Notes: generated from the sequence alone by a model not told the origin. A stretch of 64,000 bases of DNA from Trifolium pratense (GCF_020283565.1 NC_060064.1:18868337-18932336), one strand, 5' to 3'; positions 42,662-55,600 are shown, counted from the stretch's first letter. Translations and numbers: made by a program.

Positions 42662-44112
42662 ATGGAGGGCAGCAAGAATGAAATCCTAGATTACACTGAT
42701 GAGGATGGTCCATACATTGAAATAGAGCTCGATACTGCAGTTACCACCACAATTCACACTGATGATGACAGCAAGAACAATTGTATGGATGATGATGTAG
42801 AAATAGAACAACAAGAGGAGGAATACAAACTGCGCATTTCGATTTCATCAACCATTTCTGTTTCACTTCAAAATGAGAGTATAGTAAGTGTTCATAGCGA
42901 TGCAAATGGAGCTGATGATACAAGAACTTGTGCAGATAATTCACAGGCAACAATGTCCCCGCAGACGCAGCATTCTGGTGTTAGCTATACAGATGAAGTT
43001 GAATTTCCTGCACAGAACAAGCTGCTCAGTAGTGTCTCATTCAGTCCGTGGCAAAGTCCTCATCTTGATGGCCAAACAACGATATTAGGAACAAATTCAA
43101 CCCGCGTGATCCCTTACGACAATGTGGATGTACTATATGCTCCTAGGTATGTATACAATTACAAATCACATGTTCCAAAACAACATATATATTGATGTCT
43201 GACAGTGCAATCGAACATATATACCTTCCATGAAGGGAACCTATGAAAAATATGCAAAACATAAATCTTGTTAAGGCAAAAGTTGAAATCAAAAGTTCTT
43301 TCGGATAATTTCAATAAATGATATATAGATACAAAATTTGTGACAAGATAGCAAAATATGATGTCTGATTAATTACTTATTCAAGAATGAACATGTGAGC
43401 ATGTGTTTGATACTTTAGTGTTATCTTACATGAATAGCAGCAAGTGAACATTTGGACTAACAAATATCATGATTTGATTCTACAAACTAATAAAAACTTT
43501 ATACTAATCATCATATATTTCAATGCAAATTGAATTTATTATAGAAATAGAATATAGTTTTTGATAAAATCATAGTTCAATCATGTGATCAGAAAACAAC
43601 CAAGCATGACAACGACAAGAACAACAACAGCGAATGGAATCATGATGACATTATTGATCAAATTTAGAGGTATAAAAATCAGATCACTCTTTGCATCACT
43701 CATAAAACCAATACAAAATTGCAAAAGCAACAACTCTAGCAAAAAGTCCATAACATTTTTTCAATGTTATCAAAAGGAAATGGTGAATGCCTCAATTGGA
43801 AGGGATAGTAAGCATTGGAATTTAGAGGATACCACCTCTTTGAGAAAGAGTAAAAAAATGATGGAGATGGATTTTGGAGCATTTAAAGGTGTATTCAATG
43901 GCATAGGTGGAATGAGTAGAAGAAGATCAAAAAGAAGAACAGATGCTTCAAGTTCATGTAACAACTCACCAATTCATGAAGGATATTCAAAAGACAACTC
44001 TATTCAAGCAGCTATTGCTTATTGTAAAAGTTCATTTGGTCAAACATCTGATTTCACATTCACAACTTCAATTACTTCTACTCCTTCTAGGTTTGTAGCA
44101 TATTCTGATTGA
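42662..44112 (+). CDS. Membrane-associated kinase regulator (MAKR/BKI1-like), 334 aa
   Basis: Exon 1 is 42662-43146 (GCTCCTAG before GTATGT) and exon 2 is 43593-44112 (after GTGATCAG). The split Arg162 codon keeps the frame. ATG 42662 is in a good context (aaaccATGGag); upstream in-frame codons are non-ATG. The N-terminus has the acidic PYIEIELD motif seen in MAKR proteins and a Ser-rich ISISSTISVS stretch. The middle has a cationic LIKFRGIKIRSLFASLIKPIQ segment (about 183-203), which in this family binds the plasma membrane. The C-terminus has DNSIQAAIAYCKSSF (286-300), matching the receptor-kinase-binding SIQ(A/G)AIAHCK motif of BKI1/MAKRs. These proteins tether to membranes and modulate LRR receptor kinases such as BRI1. 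Which MAKR it is cannot be told by eye. Confidence 0.85.
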
Positions 44113-44284
44113 TTGAGAGGAACTAAAATTCAATATGTTCTTTTCATCATGTATCAAATCATACTAAACAAAATTATGATGCAACTTGCAAGCTGAATGT
44201 GTAACATGGGGAAGTAAAATTGAAAATTTCTTATATATGTTCATTATTGTGTTTGTGTCTACAATAAAAGTTCATTAATTAGAA

Positions 44285-44660
44285 AAAGCAAGCAGGATTA
44301 CAATATAATTATTCGATTGGGCGAGATCCTAATCTCTGTTTGGGCTCAACCCGCCCCATAAGGCGAAAGGCCCAGTGGCTTAGGATTAGTATCTTGATGT
44401 TGAGTAGTCAGCCTAAGGGATAGATAGAGACGAGATAAGTCACAGTTTAAGTGATAAGTACGAAGGAATAAGCCACGTGAACCACGTATGGAGGGGAGTA
44501 AGTTTAACTACTCCTCCTCCGTCTTAGGAGATATAAATGCCACCTTCGCTTAGTCAGAGGCGCGCGCACACACACATCCACACCTATAAGCATTAGGCCA
44601 CATATTCACTTACTCTTAGACTTAGCTCAACACGTTTATTGACTAAGTATCCCTAGAAAT
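44285..44660. repeat. LTR-like fragment
   Basis: GC-richer than its surroundings, with a TATA-like gatataaatgcc (44529-44540), a gcgcgcacacacaca run and a gggcgagatcctaatctctg start. This resembles a gypsy-type LTR promoter region. No paired LTR or coding sequence was found, so it may be a solo-LTR piece. Confidence 0.35.
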
Positions 44661-45952
44661 AACTTTTGTTTGATGTAACATTTTTTATAAATTGATAAAT
44701 AAGATCTTATAGTGGACTTATCATAGTTGCAAATGAACTGTACATACTAATACTTAGTCATTTTTTCATAGCAAGATATATATATGTTGTTCTCTTGTGG
44801 TTTTACTATAAAATTTGAAAATTAAAAATGATTTTATATCTTGACTATGTTATACTTATAGCTTTCCCTACCTTCATAGTGCCTTAGGTTGTGGACATGT
44901 TATAGTTATGAAAAATCTATAATATAATCTCCTACACTACTTAGCAAAATAGAAAAATTGTATCACACAAACGGGTACGGTACCCGTTTGACCACTAGTA
45001 TTATATAAGTAGTGTAATAATTAGAAGAGATTATAGAAGGTTAAGAGATTGTATAACTTACACATATTATAGAATATTTAGAAGAGTTAATCTTCAACTA
45101 AAGCCTCAACATTTTAAAACAAAAACAATGATTTGAAAGTATGTGGCTATTTAATTCCAATTTTTTTTCTACCGTTTAAGTAGAATTTCATGTTTTTTTA
45201 ACAATAAAATACTTAATTTAGCAAAAACAAAATTACTTAATTTAAATTTTAAAATGGATATATGATTCTTTTACCAATTTTGAATGATTTTTACACGTAA
45301 ATGGTTATTTTATCTTTTGGTACATAGATGAAATGATGACAAAATCACCATAACCTCATAGACAAGTTAGAAAGTCTGGATTGGAATCTAATGATAACAT
45401 TCGACTTAACAATTTTAATATTTTTTTTTATCAGTTGTGTATGCTAGGACTTGTGGACCGCTAAATAGTTATTTTGTTTATAATAAGTTTGTTTTCTTCA
45501 CAAATAGTGCAATTTTTGGTATCCTTGCTGGCTTTATATTTGGATGGATATATCTCGATCAGTCCAGGTACAGTGAACCGTGAGAGCGACTTTAAAAAAC
45601 AATCCTTTCAAAAATATACACATGTAAAATTTCAACAGGAATGGAAGTGACCAAGAGGATTAAAAGGAAGAAACCTCCAAAAGGTAAGTTACCTTATTAA
45701 TTTGGAATGTGACTATAATTTTTTTTTTCCCAAAATGTGACTATAATTTACTTTTTTATTATAGATTTAAAAATGTGACTATAATTAATACTTGCTTTCC
45801 CTTAAAAAAAAAATACTTACGGTTATGAAACTAATCTAAACATAAATAAGAATATAAAAAAATAGAAATGAAGAAGATAAAAGAGAAAGAATCGAATTTG
45901 TATTATTCTATTCGAGGTCACTATTTACATAACAATATAACTTTTATTTGTA

Positions 45953-45954
<2 letters not shown>
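44661..45954. other. Gene-free region
   Basis: AT-rich sequence with no recognised gene. A short coding-like stretch (about 45509-45580, GILAGFIFGWIYLDQS in one frame) could be part of a lost membrane-protein exon, but nothing supports it. Confidence 0.3.

Positions 45955-46035
<81 letters not shown>
45955..46035. repeat. (TA)n microsatellite, about 80 bp
   Basis: The longest pure AT/TA run of the window. Unlike those at 39-41.5 kb, no TIR element of the same style adjoins it. Confidence 0.95.
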
Positions 46036-46037
<2 letters not shown>

Positions 46038-46164
46038 GGGCCGGTAGAATAAGTCAATGCTTAATGGATCCACGCAATTTTTCATAACACTTACGAGTAT
46101 ATTGTCAAAAACATATTAACATGTAAAAAAAAATTGACAAACTATATATATATTGTTATCACCA

Positions 46165-46282
46165 CCATTGTTTGGACCATCCGATTTGGGGTCAGTTCTG
46201 ACATCAAGTAATTTCAGCTCTCTCATGATTTCAGTTGTGGCTACCAAGTTCAGCATCAATTACCACTAGACCAACTAACGAT
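46165..46282 (-). mobile_element. tRNA-derived SINE, minus-strand copy
   Basis: On the minus strand: agttggtctagtggtaattg (box A), atgctgaacttggtag, then a decayed box B. The plus-strand order ggtcagttctgacatcaag ... accaagttcagca matches the copies at 3.2 and 58.9 kb. Confidence 0.55.
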
Positions 46283-46959
46283 TAATAATTATATATTTTT
46301 TTAATTTAATTATACAATTTTTTTAATTCATTAATATCTGATGTATGCACCCTTTTTACATTCATTAAATAAATCTCTTTTTAAATAAATTCATTGAACT
46401 ATTTTTTTAGATCTATTGAATACTTCATATGATTATAATAAAGATTAGATACGGTCTATATTTTATATATATTTTATTCTAATTTTACCATTTATATAAA
46501 CTCTTTTATTGACAATTTTATTACTATTATTTTTCTAAAGGTCTTACTAACATATGTCTTAAGGGCACATGTTAAAAATTCAAAAATAGAAACATTCTCT
46601 TAAATTTTGTGTAATTAATTTGTTATCAAATTTAAAAATGAATTAGATACATGAATCATGATAAAATATGCACATATTAACTTTTTCCTTTTTTCTAATT
46701 GTATGATTGAATTTAGTTTCAAATTTGAATCACATCAAATTTGATTTGAGTAAAAAGAAGAAAAAAACATTCGTTGTGTCAACATGCTAGTCATAGGGCC
46801 CATTTGGATTTGACTTATTTTTGAGTTTATGCAAATAAATAAGCTTTTATATTAATTCATAAGTTTTCACTAATAAAAATTGTGTTTTTCTAAATTGTTT
46901 TTTCATAAATTACCTTGAAAATCTTATACACATCCCAACAATCTCTAGTTATTTTCATA

Positions 46960-48400
46960 GAATTGCCAAGATCAAGTCTACCACTAATCTCTTAACTTCT
47001 TTAAAGTTGATGATATTTTAGTCTCAGACCCCCAACAAGTGGTTGACCCATGTTGTTCATTATTACCAAAAATATGTTTTGCACCAACTCTCCTCTTTTG
47101 TAGGATTAGTCTATATAGTTAAGGAAGTTATCCCATCTATGATTGATGACAAAATTAATGTCATGCTCAATATGATCCCTTCAAGAAATGCAGTATATTC
47201 TTTGAATAAAGATGGTGCTCTTGGCCCTGATGGTTTTGGAGCTTTCTTTTTTCAAACCTACTAGAAGATCATTCACTTTGATCTTGAGAAAACAGTGGTT
47301 GAGTTTTTTTACTAGTGGATGGTTGTTGCCAAATTTCAATGCTAATAACCTTTTCCTCATTTCCAAAATACCATATGCTGACTCCATAATGCATTATAGA
47401 CCAATAGCTTTAGCTAATTCCAAGCTCAAGATTGGTATCACCAAAGCCTTTGATGCTTTAGAGTGGCCTTTCTTGTTAAAAGTCCTGCAAACTTTTGGTT
47501 TTAATGACACATTTTGTAATTGGATTGAGGTCATTCTTAATTCTGCATTTTTTTATATGTCTCTATTAATGGCAAAATGCATGGCTATTTTCATTGTAAG
47601 ATAGGGGTTAGACAAGGTGACCCTATATCTCCCTTTCTGTTTTGCATTGCTGAGGATGTGCTTAGAAGAAGTATTTCAAACCTTATTCAAGATGGGCTCT
47701 TGAAGTAGATGAAAGGTACTAGAAATAGAGGAAGAAAAAGATATGTCATTCAAAACTGAACAGAAGAATGGTTCTTTGGCTTGGAAGGACATTGACTCAG
47801 GTATGTTGACTCTAAAGATGCATATAGAGATACAAAGCTCAACCTACTGAGGTTCATTGAGCAAAGTATGTTTGGAGTATAGACATCCCTCCTTCAAAGT
47901 CTTTTGTTGCTAGGAGACTTATGCATAACAAGCTTCCTAGTGATGAAAATTTGAGATTGAGAGGTTGTCTTCTGCCTTCTATATGCAACATGTGCCTTCA
48001 ACAAAACTCTGAAACCACTTTTCATTTATTTTTTTATTGTCCTTATACTATGCACATTTAGAGTTTCCATTCATCATCCAAGAGCCTCAATCATCAAGGA
48101 GGTAATTTGGCAACCCCCTTTTAGTGAATTGGACTAAATGTAACACTGTTGGAGCCTATTCAAATACTGTTGCAGCCCGTGGAGGAATCTTTAGATCACA
48201 ATGTAGAATTTCTTGGTTGTTTTGTTGAACCAATTGTAAGTTCTTCTGTTTTCTTTCCTGAAATTTGTGGAGTGTTTAGAGCAATTGAAATTGTTGCCCA
48301 AAACAATTGGACTAACCTTTAGATTGAGTCTGACTCTTCCTTAGTAGTGATGGCTTTCAAAAATCACTCTATGATTCCTTGGTTACAAAGAAAGGAATAA
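46960..48400 (+). pseudogene. Internally deleted L1-type LINE remnant
   Basis: Plus-strand frames show plant LINE ORF2 pieces in order: SLNKDGALGPDGFGAFFFQ, then SGWLLPNFNANNLFLISK and YRPIALANSKLK (RT). A jump follows directly to KAFDALEWPFLLKVL, FNDTFCNWIEVILNSA and a GVRQGDPIS-like block, then RRLMHNKLPSDENLRLRGC with a CNMC zf-RVT, and finally an RNase H-like WLFC/GGIFRSQCR stretch. Stops and frameshifts are frequent. The catalytic RT core between SKLK and KAFD is missing. Confidence 0.8.
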
Positions 48401-49039
48401 GTAGTCTACTTATTTCTATAAAGAAAGGAATGTGATTATGCAAAATGAGATTTTTTTTTTTATTACCAAAATTGAATAAGCAACATCACATCTAATAGAA
48501 AAGAAATAAGTAGTCTACACTTTGAGATCCATGAATTTATTGGTTACACACATCTATAAAGAAAAGAATGTGATTATGCAAACTTATGTAAAAATAAAAA
48601 ACATTTTTTACGGTGACTTTGTTAATAAACGATTTTTGCTGCTAAAGAAAATGTCTTATGTTATGGTGAATTTTTCATAAAAGATTTTTGTTGCTAAATA
48701 AAAATCAAGGGAATTGTTGGTATTATGAAAAGTTCACACCAAAAAATTTTGTATCCTCTTTATATACATGTATAGATTAAATATTTAAAAAATTGTTGAA
48801 TAATATTGTTAAAATATAAGTTGAATTATTGTGTTTTTTCTTGTTATATAATATTGTTAAAATATAAGTGGAATTATTGTGTTTTTTCTTTTCTTTTTTG
48901 ACAAATTATTATGTTTTTTCTTGTAAACTTATTTATTCAATTTTTATATTTCAGTGACAAATAGTGGTCCTGTGTATATTTTTAATCAAAAATTAGAAAA
49001 AAATTTAGGAATATTTAGGGTAATTTAGTAAGTTTAATA

Positions 49040-49846
49040 CTGTCTTCGTTCATTTTTAAGTATCCGTTTAGAATAGTAACACCAAATTAAAAATATTTTT
49101 TTTTACACTTTATCCTACTATTATACCCTAATTTTAATCCACCAATAAATTCATATTTTTTTCACACATTTTCTCTTTCCAATAAATTTAATATATTACT
49201 CCCTGATCCGTTTCTTTTTACTTGTCGTTTTAGAAAGAAAAAAAAATTGGTTTCAAATTACTTATTGTTTTGATAATTTAAGGTTATATTTTGTCTATTA
49301 TACCCTCATGTAAATTCCAAATATTTAGGAGTAGTTGTTGAAACCGTAAAAGATTTAATATATATTTGGAAAACAAAAGTCTTTTTTTAAATATTTTTTT
49401 GTACATAACATATTAATTTTTTTTTGGTACATACATATATTAATTTTTTTTTTTGACAATACATAATTAAATTTATTGGAAAGAGAAGGTGTGTGAAAAA
49501 AAAACGAAATTTATTGGTGAATTAAAATAAGAGTTTAATAGGAAGATAAGGTGCAAAAATACATTTTCTTAATTTATTGTTTTTTTTTGCCCTAAAACTA
49601 CAAGTAAAAAGGAACGTAGGGAGTATGTACATGCAAAAAAACAAAATTTAATATGTTATGTACAAAAAAATTATATAAAAAAAGCTTTAGTTTTCCAAAT
49701 ATAGTATTAATTAGTTTTATTGAAAAAGATAAGAATAATTGACAAATGGTACAATTGATAAATCGTGTCCTTAAAACACCAAATAGACAGTTAAATAGGA
49801 ACGTTAAATCCGACGTTTTTTGACACTTAAAAAGGAACGGAGGGAG
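49040..49846. mobile_element. Outer Tc1/Mariner-type MITE, interrupted
   Basis: The left end (ctgtcttcgttcatttttaag) and right end (cttaaaaaggaacggagggag) are inverted relative to each other, and both sides carry TA (49038-49039 and 49847-49848). A second, complete element of the same style (49199-49623) lies inside it, so this one is older. Confidence 0.6.
49199..49623. mobile_element. Nested Stowaway-like MITE (425 bp) with TA duplication
   Basis: Ends are CTCCCTGATCCGTTTC and the reverse of GGAACGTAGGGAG, flanked by TA (49197-49198 and 49624-49625). Internal inverted similarity (ttactt-gt-tttag / ctaaaactacaagtaa) supports a hairpin. It is inserted into the 49040-49846 element. Confidence 0.75.
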
Positions 49847-50074
49847 TATTAATTAACTTTATTATATTATTATGGGTTTGTCTAACATGTCAATATTGCA
49901 CATGTTAAAGCAACCAAAAGTAGTAACTTTTTATTGAAAAACAATAATTATTTATTAAAAAATTATACATTTAATATAAAATACACAAGTTCCAATACAA
50001 ACTTACTATTTTGAACTTCTTAATATATGCAAATTTGCACATGATAGATAAATCCTATTATTATTAGTGGTTAG

Positions 50075-50275
50075 TTTTCCAAATATAGCATTGGTTTTAT
50101 TGAAAAACATAAGAGTAATTGACAAAGGGTACAATTGGCAAATCGTACCCCTCTATAAATAAAAAAATTTGTACCCTTAAAACACCAAATGAACAGTTAA
50201 ATAGGAACGCTAAATCCGATGTTTTTGGACACTTAAAAAGAAACGGAGGGAGTACTAATTAACTTTATTATATTA
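50075..50275. repeat. Direct duplication of the 49.68-49.87 kb segment
   Basis: Blocks such as ttagttttccaaatatag, agagtaattgacaaa, cttaaaacaccaaat, aggaacg-taaatccga-gttttt and cggagggagta-taattaacttta occur in the same order at 49688-49870 and 50072-50275. The match continues past the MITE end, so it is a segmental duplication rather than a second insertion. A further pair (48610-48785 and 50335-50465) shares ttgttaataaa, tgtcttatgttatg and ttgtatcc. Confidence 0.6.
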
Positions 50276-50465
50276 CCAGCCGCCAAACACGCACGTTCCG
50301 TGCCCGGTTGTGTGATCCACATTTTCTATTTTGCCTGAGTTTGTTAATAAAAGATTTTTGCTACCTAAAAAAAAAAGACATGTCTTATGTTATGATGAGT
50401 TTGTTAATAAAAAATTTATAGACAAAAAAATTTGTATCCTGTTTATATATATGTATAGATTATTA

Positions 50466-51277
50466 TTGGTTAGTAACAAACTTGATAGTAATATTGTTTA
50501 TGTTTATTTTCTTGTTTAAGTTTGTTCGTATTAATATGTTTTGTTGCTACTTTTATACGTACAGATTGTTCTGTTTTATTCATATCTATGATTTATTTTG
50601 TTACTATTTTTAAGTATATTATCTTTTTATTGTATTTATCATATATTCTTTTTATATTTTTTTTAGTGAAATTACAATAAAGAATACAAAGTTGCAACGT
50701 GGTTAAAAACAGTGACGGAGCCAGGAATTTTTTTTTATAACGGGGGCACCAAATATATAAGTTTGTAGTATTAAATGTATACTCTCAAAAATCTATTTTT
50801 ATAGATGGACCGCACAAATTTTATACTTTCATATTGATCAAGTGTTTTAAGAATTAAAAATTGATGAGAGTTGTGAACATGATTTTTTTTTGAAAAATAT
50901 TTTTATTGCTTAGTGTTAGAATTTTTTTACCAAATTAAAACTATGATCATATAACACATATTATATATAGAACACATCATATGCAATACTTTCAATTATC
51001 AAACTCTAAATGAAGTTTTCACAATTAACACAAATATATGTTCAACAAGGTAATAATATATATGTTAATTCTCATTACAATAATAAACAAATTCGTTCGT
51101 GACTTTGTAGGATGCTTTTAAGTAGGTCTATGAGATTATTAATAATTTAAAAAGGTTTCTCACTCTTTCAAACTTTACTTTATTCATATTACTCTTTTGG
51201 AGAATATCTTATAGACTACATTGATAGTAAGTGGTTAAATAAATAGACCGTATTGATAGTAAGTTGTTAAAATATAG
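50466..51277. other. Gene-free region with one transposon-like end
   Basis: The motif cagtgacggagccagg followed by gggggcacc at 50711-50750 resembles a widespread plant transposon terminus also glimpsed at 9823. Otherwise it is AT-rich and non-coding. Confidence 0.4.
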
Positions 51278-51400
51278 ATATCTTAACTTAGTTGGTAGGA
51301 ACGTCGAATTTTATATGCAGGACCGGGGTTCGAACCTCGGACACCCCACTTATCCATACTAAGGGTGAAATTTCTAACCATTAGATTATCTGACCAAAAA
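51278..51400 (+). mobile_element. tRNA-derived SINE (GAGCTTAGCTCAG family)
   Basis: Box A (tcttaacttagttggtagg), then atgcaggaccggggttcgaacctcgg with a perfect box B, and the ending ccattagattatctgacc. It is well preserved at the 3' side. Confidence 0.75.
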
Positions 51401-52330
51401 AATATATAGATATCTAAGTGATAGTAAGTAGTTAAATATAAGAACAATTTGTCAATTTAATAGAGCCTAAGAACTATTTTAAATATTAATAATCTCCAAG
51501 ACATTTAAAAGTATCCTATAAAATTAGGGACTAATTTGATGGTTTATAGGAATATGGATCATATTTTTACCAAGAATTGAAAAACTAAATTTTTAATTGT
51601 CTTTTATATGTATTGTGTGTGATGGGTTAAAATGAGTTTACTTTCAATTGGTGATGGATGAGACTACTCAAAATATCAACACTCAATATACTAATACTAG
51701 TATATATAAAAAAAAATCTAAAAAAGTTGTGCAGGCAAGTGCCCATACAACACACTACCTCCCTCCGTCCCTGGTTAAAAATAATAAGAATAAATTAATA
51801 AATTTGATGCTAATCGATTTTAATATTCGATTTTAAATTCAAATATTAGAGTAGATGATAACAAAAATTATAATTGGTTTTGTAAAACAAAAACAAAAAA
51901 TTATAATCGGTTGTGTTAAGAAATATATGAAAAGTAGCTAAAAGAATGCACCTAGAATTTTCTAATAAAAAGAGTCGTAGATGAAATATGATTTTAACCC
52001 AATCCAAAAAAATAATAAACAAAAGTAGAAAGATAGTAAAAAAAACAGAAAATTATATTATACCCTTTTACGGATAAATTGTTACTTTGGCGTGTGTTTG
52101 TAACTACTAACTACCAGTCTCATTCATGTGACGAAGATAGTTGGTTGGTTAGCTTTACATAAGATGAGATTTAGATTTAGATTTAATTAATTAAAACAAA
52201 AACAAAACAAAAAAACAAAATACTCCAAAATAAATCATAAAAACAATACGTACAGGTGTTCCATTATTGTTTGTTGCGTTTTCTTATTTGCGTGGAATCA
52301 AAAAAGAACTGAAAATGAATCCTATTCATA
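51401..52330. other. Gene-free region before the PILS promoter
   Basis: One Stowaway-like end (ctccctccgtccctggtt at about 51760) without a partner. AT-rich remainder with no coding signal. Confidence 0.4.
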
Positions 52331-52336
52331 TGCCGT

Positions 52337-52398
52337 CACGTGCCATTGCCGTCAAGTCACGTGTCACTTTTTAAACACCTCAACCTACATTATATAAA
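52337..52398 (+). promoter_or_regulatory. PILS promoter: two G-boxes and TATA box
   Basis: Two perfect CACGTG G-boxes (52337-52342 and 52358-52363) lie 21 bp apart, two helical turns. A TATATAAA box follows at 52391-52398, and a CT-rich leader starts about 40 bp later. G-boxes bind bHLH/PIF and bZIP factors, so light- or ABA-responsive control is plausible. That is inference. Confidence 0.6.
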
Positions 52399-52636
52399 CC
52401 TTAATTTAAGCTTAATTTAAGATCGTTTTGATTTTTGTTTTCTCTCTCTCTCACTCTCACTCTCTCAAACAAAACAATTTCTCTTGAATCAAACACTGAC
52501 CAGGATCTTCTACAGTTTTTTTTTTGTACGTACGCGTTTAATTTACTTTTTTGTTTTTTTTTTTTTATGGTTTGTGATTTTTTTGTGTGTTTATCTAATG
52601 GTCAAACATTCTAATTATTTGAAGGTTGATATAATT

Positions 52637-52663
52637 CTGTGCAGTTTCAGAAGAACTGCACAG
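52637..52663 (+). promoter_or_regulatory. Leader 3' splice site inside an 8-bp hairpin
   Basis: CTGTGCAG (52637-52644) and CTGCACAG (52656-52663) are perfect reverse complements with an 11-nt spacer, 20 nt before the PILS ATG. The first arm ends in a plausible leader-intron acceptor (GTGCAG). The use of this acceptor is inferred; the donor was not fixed. Confidence 0.4.
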
Positions 52664-52682
52664 AGGAAACGACGACGTATTG

Positions 52683-55600
52683 ATGGCGTCGATGGAGAGA
52701 TTATTGATGGCTATTGAGAATCAGAGTCCAGGAGGACAATCATTGTTAGGTTCAATCAAAATTGCGGTTTTGCCAATAGTTAAAGTTTTCACTATGTGTT
52801 CATTAGGTCTTCTTATGGCTTCTAAGTATGTTAATATTTTACCTGCTTCTGGAAGAAGGCTTTTGAATGGTGTATGTATCTTTATAATCTATCTGTTCAT
52901 GTGTTTTGTTCTCTGATGAAAATTGATTATTTTTTTAACTTATTCAATGATTCACTTTTTTTGTTTTTTGCAGTTGGTTTTTTCACTTTTGCTACCTTGT
53001 TTGATATTCTCTCAGTTAGGACAAGCTGTTACTTTGGAAAAGATGCTTGACTGGTATGTGCTGTTAATTACTAGTTTAGTTTTCATACACTGTCGGTGTA
53101 AAAAGTTTTACACTGTCAACAAATCATGATCAATTATATGAGTGATTTAAGTAGTTATGTTTGAAAGTCAAAAGTTTTGAATGATCTGATGATTACGATT
53201 AATTGACGGTGTAAAAATATTTACGTTGACGGTGTATTTGAATTTAATCTTAATTATTATACTTGTAAAAACTTGTAAGTTGTAATTATGATGATTTACA
53301 CACCAAATCTTTTAAATTTGGGTTGTGATCTCTGATATTGCGGAGAATTTAGGTCGAATTTTGTGATTTTTGGTATTGCGGAGAATTACAGTCAAATACA
53401 GCTATTGCAATACAATTATGCTGGCATTGCTATTGCATAGGCATTAAAAACCTTAATGCTGCAGCATAATGAATTTGCTGAATTTTTTAAAAAATCATAT
53501 TTGGACACCAATTGATTGATATTTCATTATTTTGCAGGTGGTTTATTCCTGTGAATGTTGTTTTGAGTTCAATAGTAGGATCAATCATTGGTTTTATTGT
53601 TGCCTCTATTGTTCGCCCACCATACCCTTTCTTCAAGTTCACAATTATTCATATTGGAATTGGTAATACAATCAAACTTGATTTTCTTTTATTTGATACT
53701 TGATTTGGTTACCATCTATAAATTATTGAATTGAATGCAACATGATATGAGATTGTCTTAATTCAATTCAAAAAGAAGAAAAATACAGATGTTTTGTATT
53801 TGTGTTCCATTATGTGTTTGTTTTACTTTTACCTTGTCTTGAATCATATCATGGCAAATTTCTTTACAGGGAATATTGGGAATGTGCCCCTTGTCCTGAT
53901 TGGTGCTTTATGTCGAGACCAAAACAATCCCTTCGGAGACTCACTTAAATGTAGCACGGATGGAACTGCTTATATATCATTTGGCCAATGGGTAAGTTCT
54001 AGATATCTGGCAGACCACTACATCGTATTTTAGTTGATAACAGTGTTGTCAATTGTAGATCGTGGAAAAAAGCTGTTTGTTCAAATTCTGCTATTCTACG
54101 GTGCTGTTAGTGCTACGATAGCCACTGTTTGATAAGTGACAACACTTTGTATTAGTACATCACATATTGCAAAACAATAACGGGTTGTTAAAGTTACACT
54201 ATGCTATAGTGTCACTAAAGTCGCTGTTGTTCCTTGACTTATAATTCATTCACTTGTGAAGCAATTTTCAGTTTAAAGGCTCTTTACTTTACGGTCTTTG
54301 TTATAGTTTAGACTAGTTCATATATTTATGTTGTTCTAGAGATCGTACTCTCATTGAAACAAAAAAACGTAGTACTGATTGTGAGATATTAATTCTCTTT
54401 TGTCTTAGGTTGGTGCTATCATCCTTTACACCTATGTATTTAATATGTTGGCACCTCCTCCAGAGGGAACTTTTGACATTGATCATGAAAGGCTTCCTCT
54501 AAAGAGTTCTACAAAGGTTGATGGTTCAACGGAACAAGCTCCACTGCTTGCTCGGGAGGAGGGGGAGGAGGAGGACAATTTAGTAGTTTCAAGTGCTTCA
54601 GGGAAGTCAAAGGTGAGATTGAATTTAAATGCAGGTGCAATTTTCTTTTACTTTTTTCACATGATTTGATGAACTAGATTTGTGTAAAATTTACATTTTA
54701 TACAACTTCATGTTAATTTCACAATTATGTTCTCAAGTTTAAATGGACATATATTTCAATTTGAATTTTCTTTCTTTTGTCCTTCAAGTCCAACTTCCAA
54801 AATATCTTTAGTTGGCTTCTGAACTATTGTTTACGGTTTAATTTTTATATTTATGCACTTAAAGTTCTATTGAGGGGCTGGTTTGATTATCTCATTTGTA
54901 TCTCATGCTTACGATATGTTTGTTGATGCAGATTAAACTTCTACTAGCATTCTTATATGATAAGTTGAAGCTTAAGCAAATTCTTCAACCCCCTATCATT
55001 GCATCGGTAAGTTTCTCCTTATTGAATCCATATATAAATGTGTTGAAGTGGAAGTAATGTTTGTGAACCACTGGTATTTTGATGAATAGATCGGTTTCGT
55101 CATGTTAACTAATATATTAAAGAGTTGGTGTTGATCTTGATGAGTGTTTACACATGTTTTGCAGATTCTAGCCATGACACTTGGTGCAGTTCCGTTTCTG
55201 AAGAAACTGATCTTTACGCCCGAAGCTCCTCTGTTCTTCTTCACTGACAGTTGCATGATTCTTGGGTATGCATATTAAAGTTTTCTTTCTGTCCTTCTAT
55301 TGGTTTAGAAGAAACTATCTTAACTTCTTTCTCTTGCTCTTCCTAGTTTCTTTCAAAAAAATATCTTCTAAAAATAAAAATATTTCGAAGAAAACATTCA
55401 ATTTTGATTATAAACATTAAACATATAAACTTCAAAAGTATGTATTAATTAATATGGAACTGAACCATAGTGTCTTAGTTCTATAATAGTCATAACAAAT
55501 TATTATTTATCGTCGGAAGTCATTGTGTGATACTTATGGAGCTATTATAGGCGATAATGTCTAAATGTTTTTTTTATAATCAGGGAGGCCATGATTCCTT

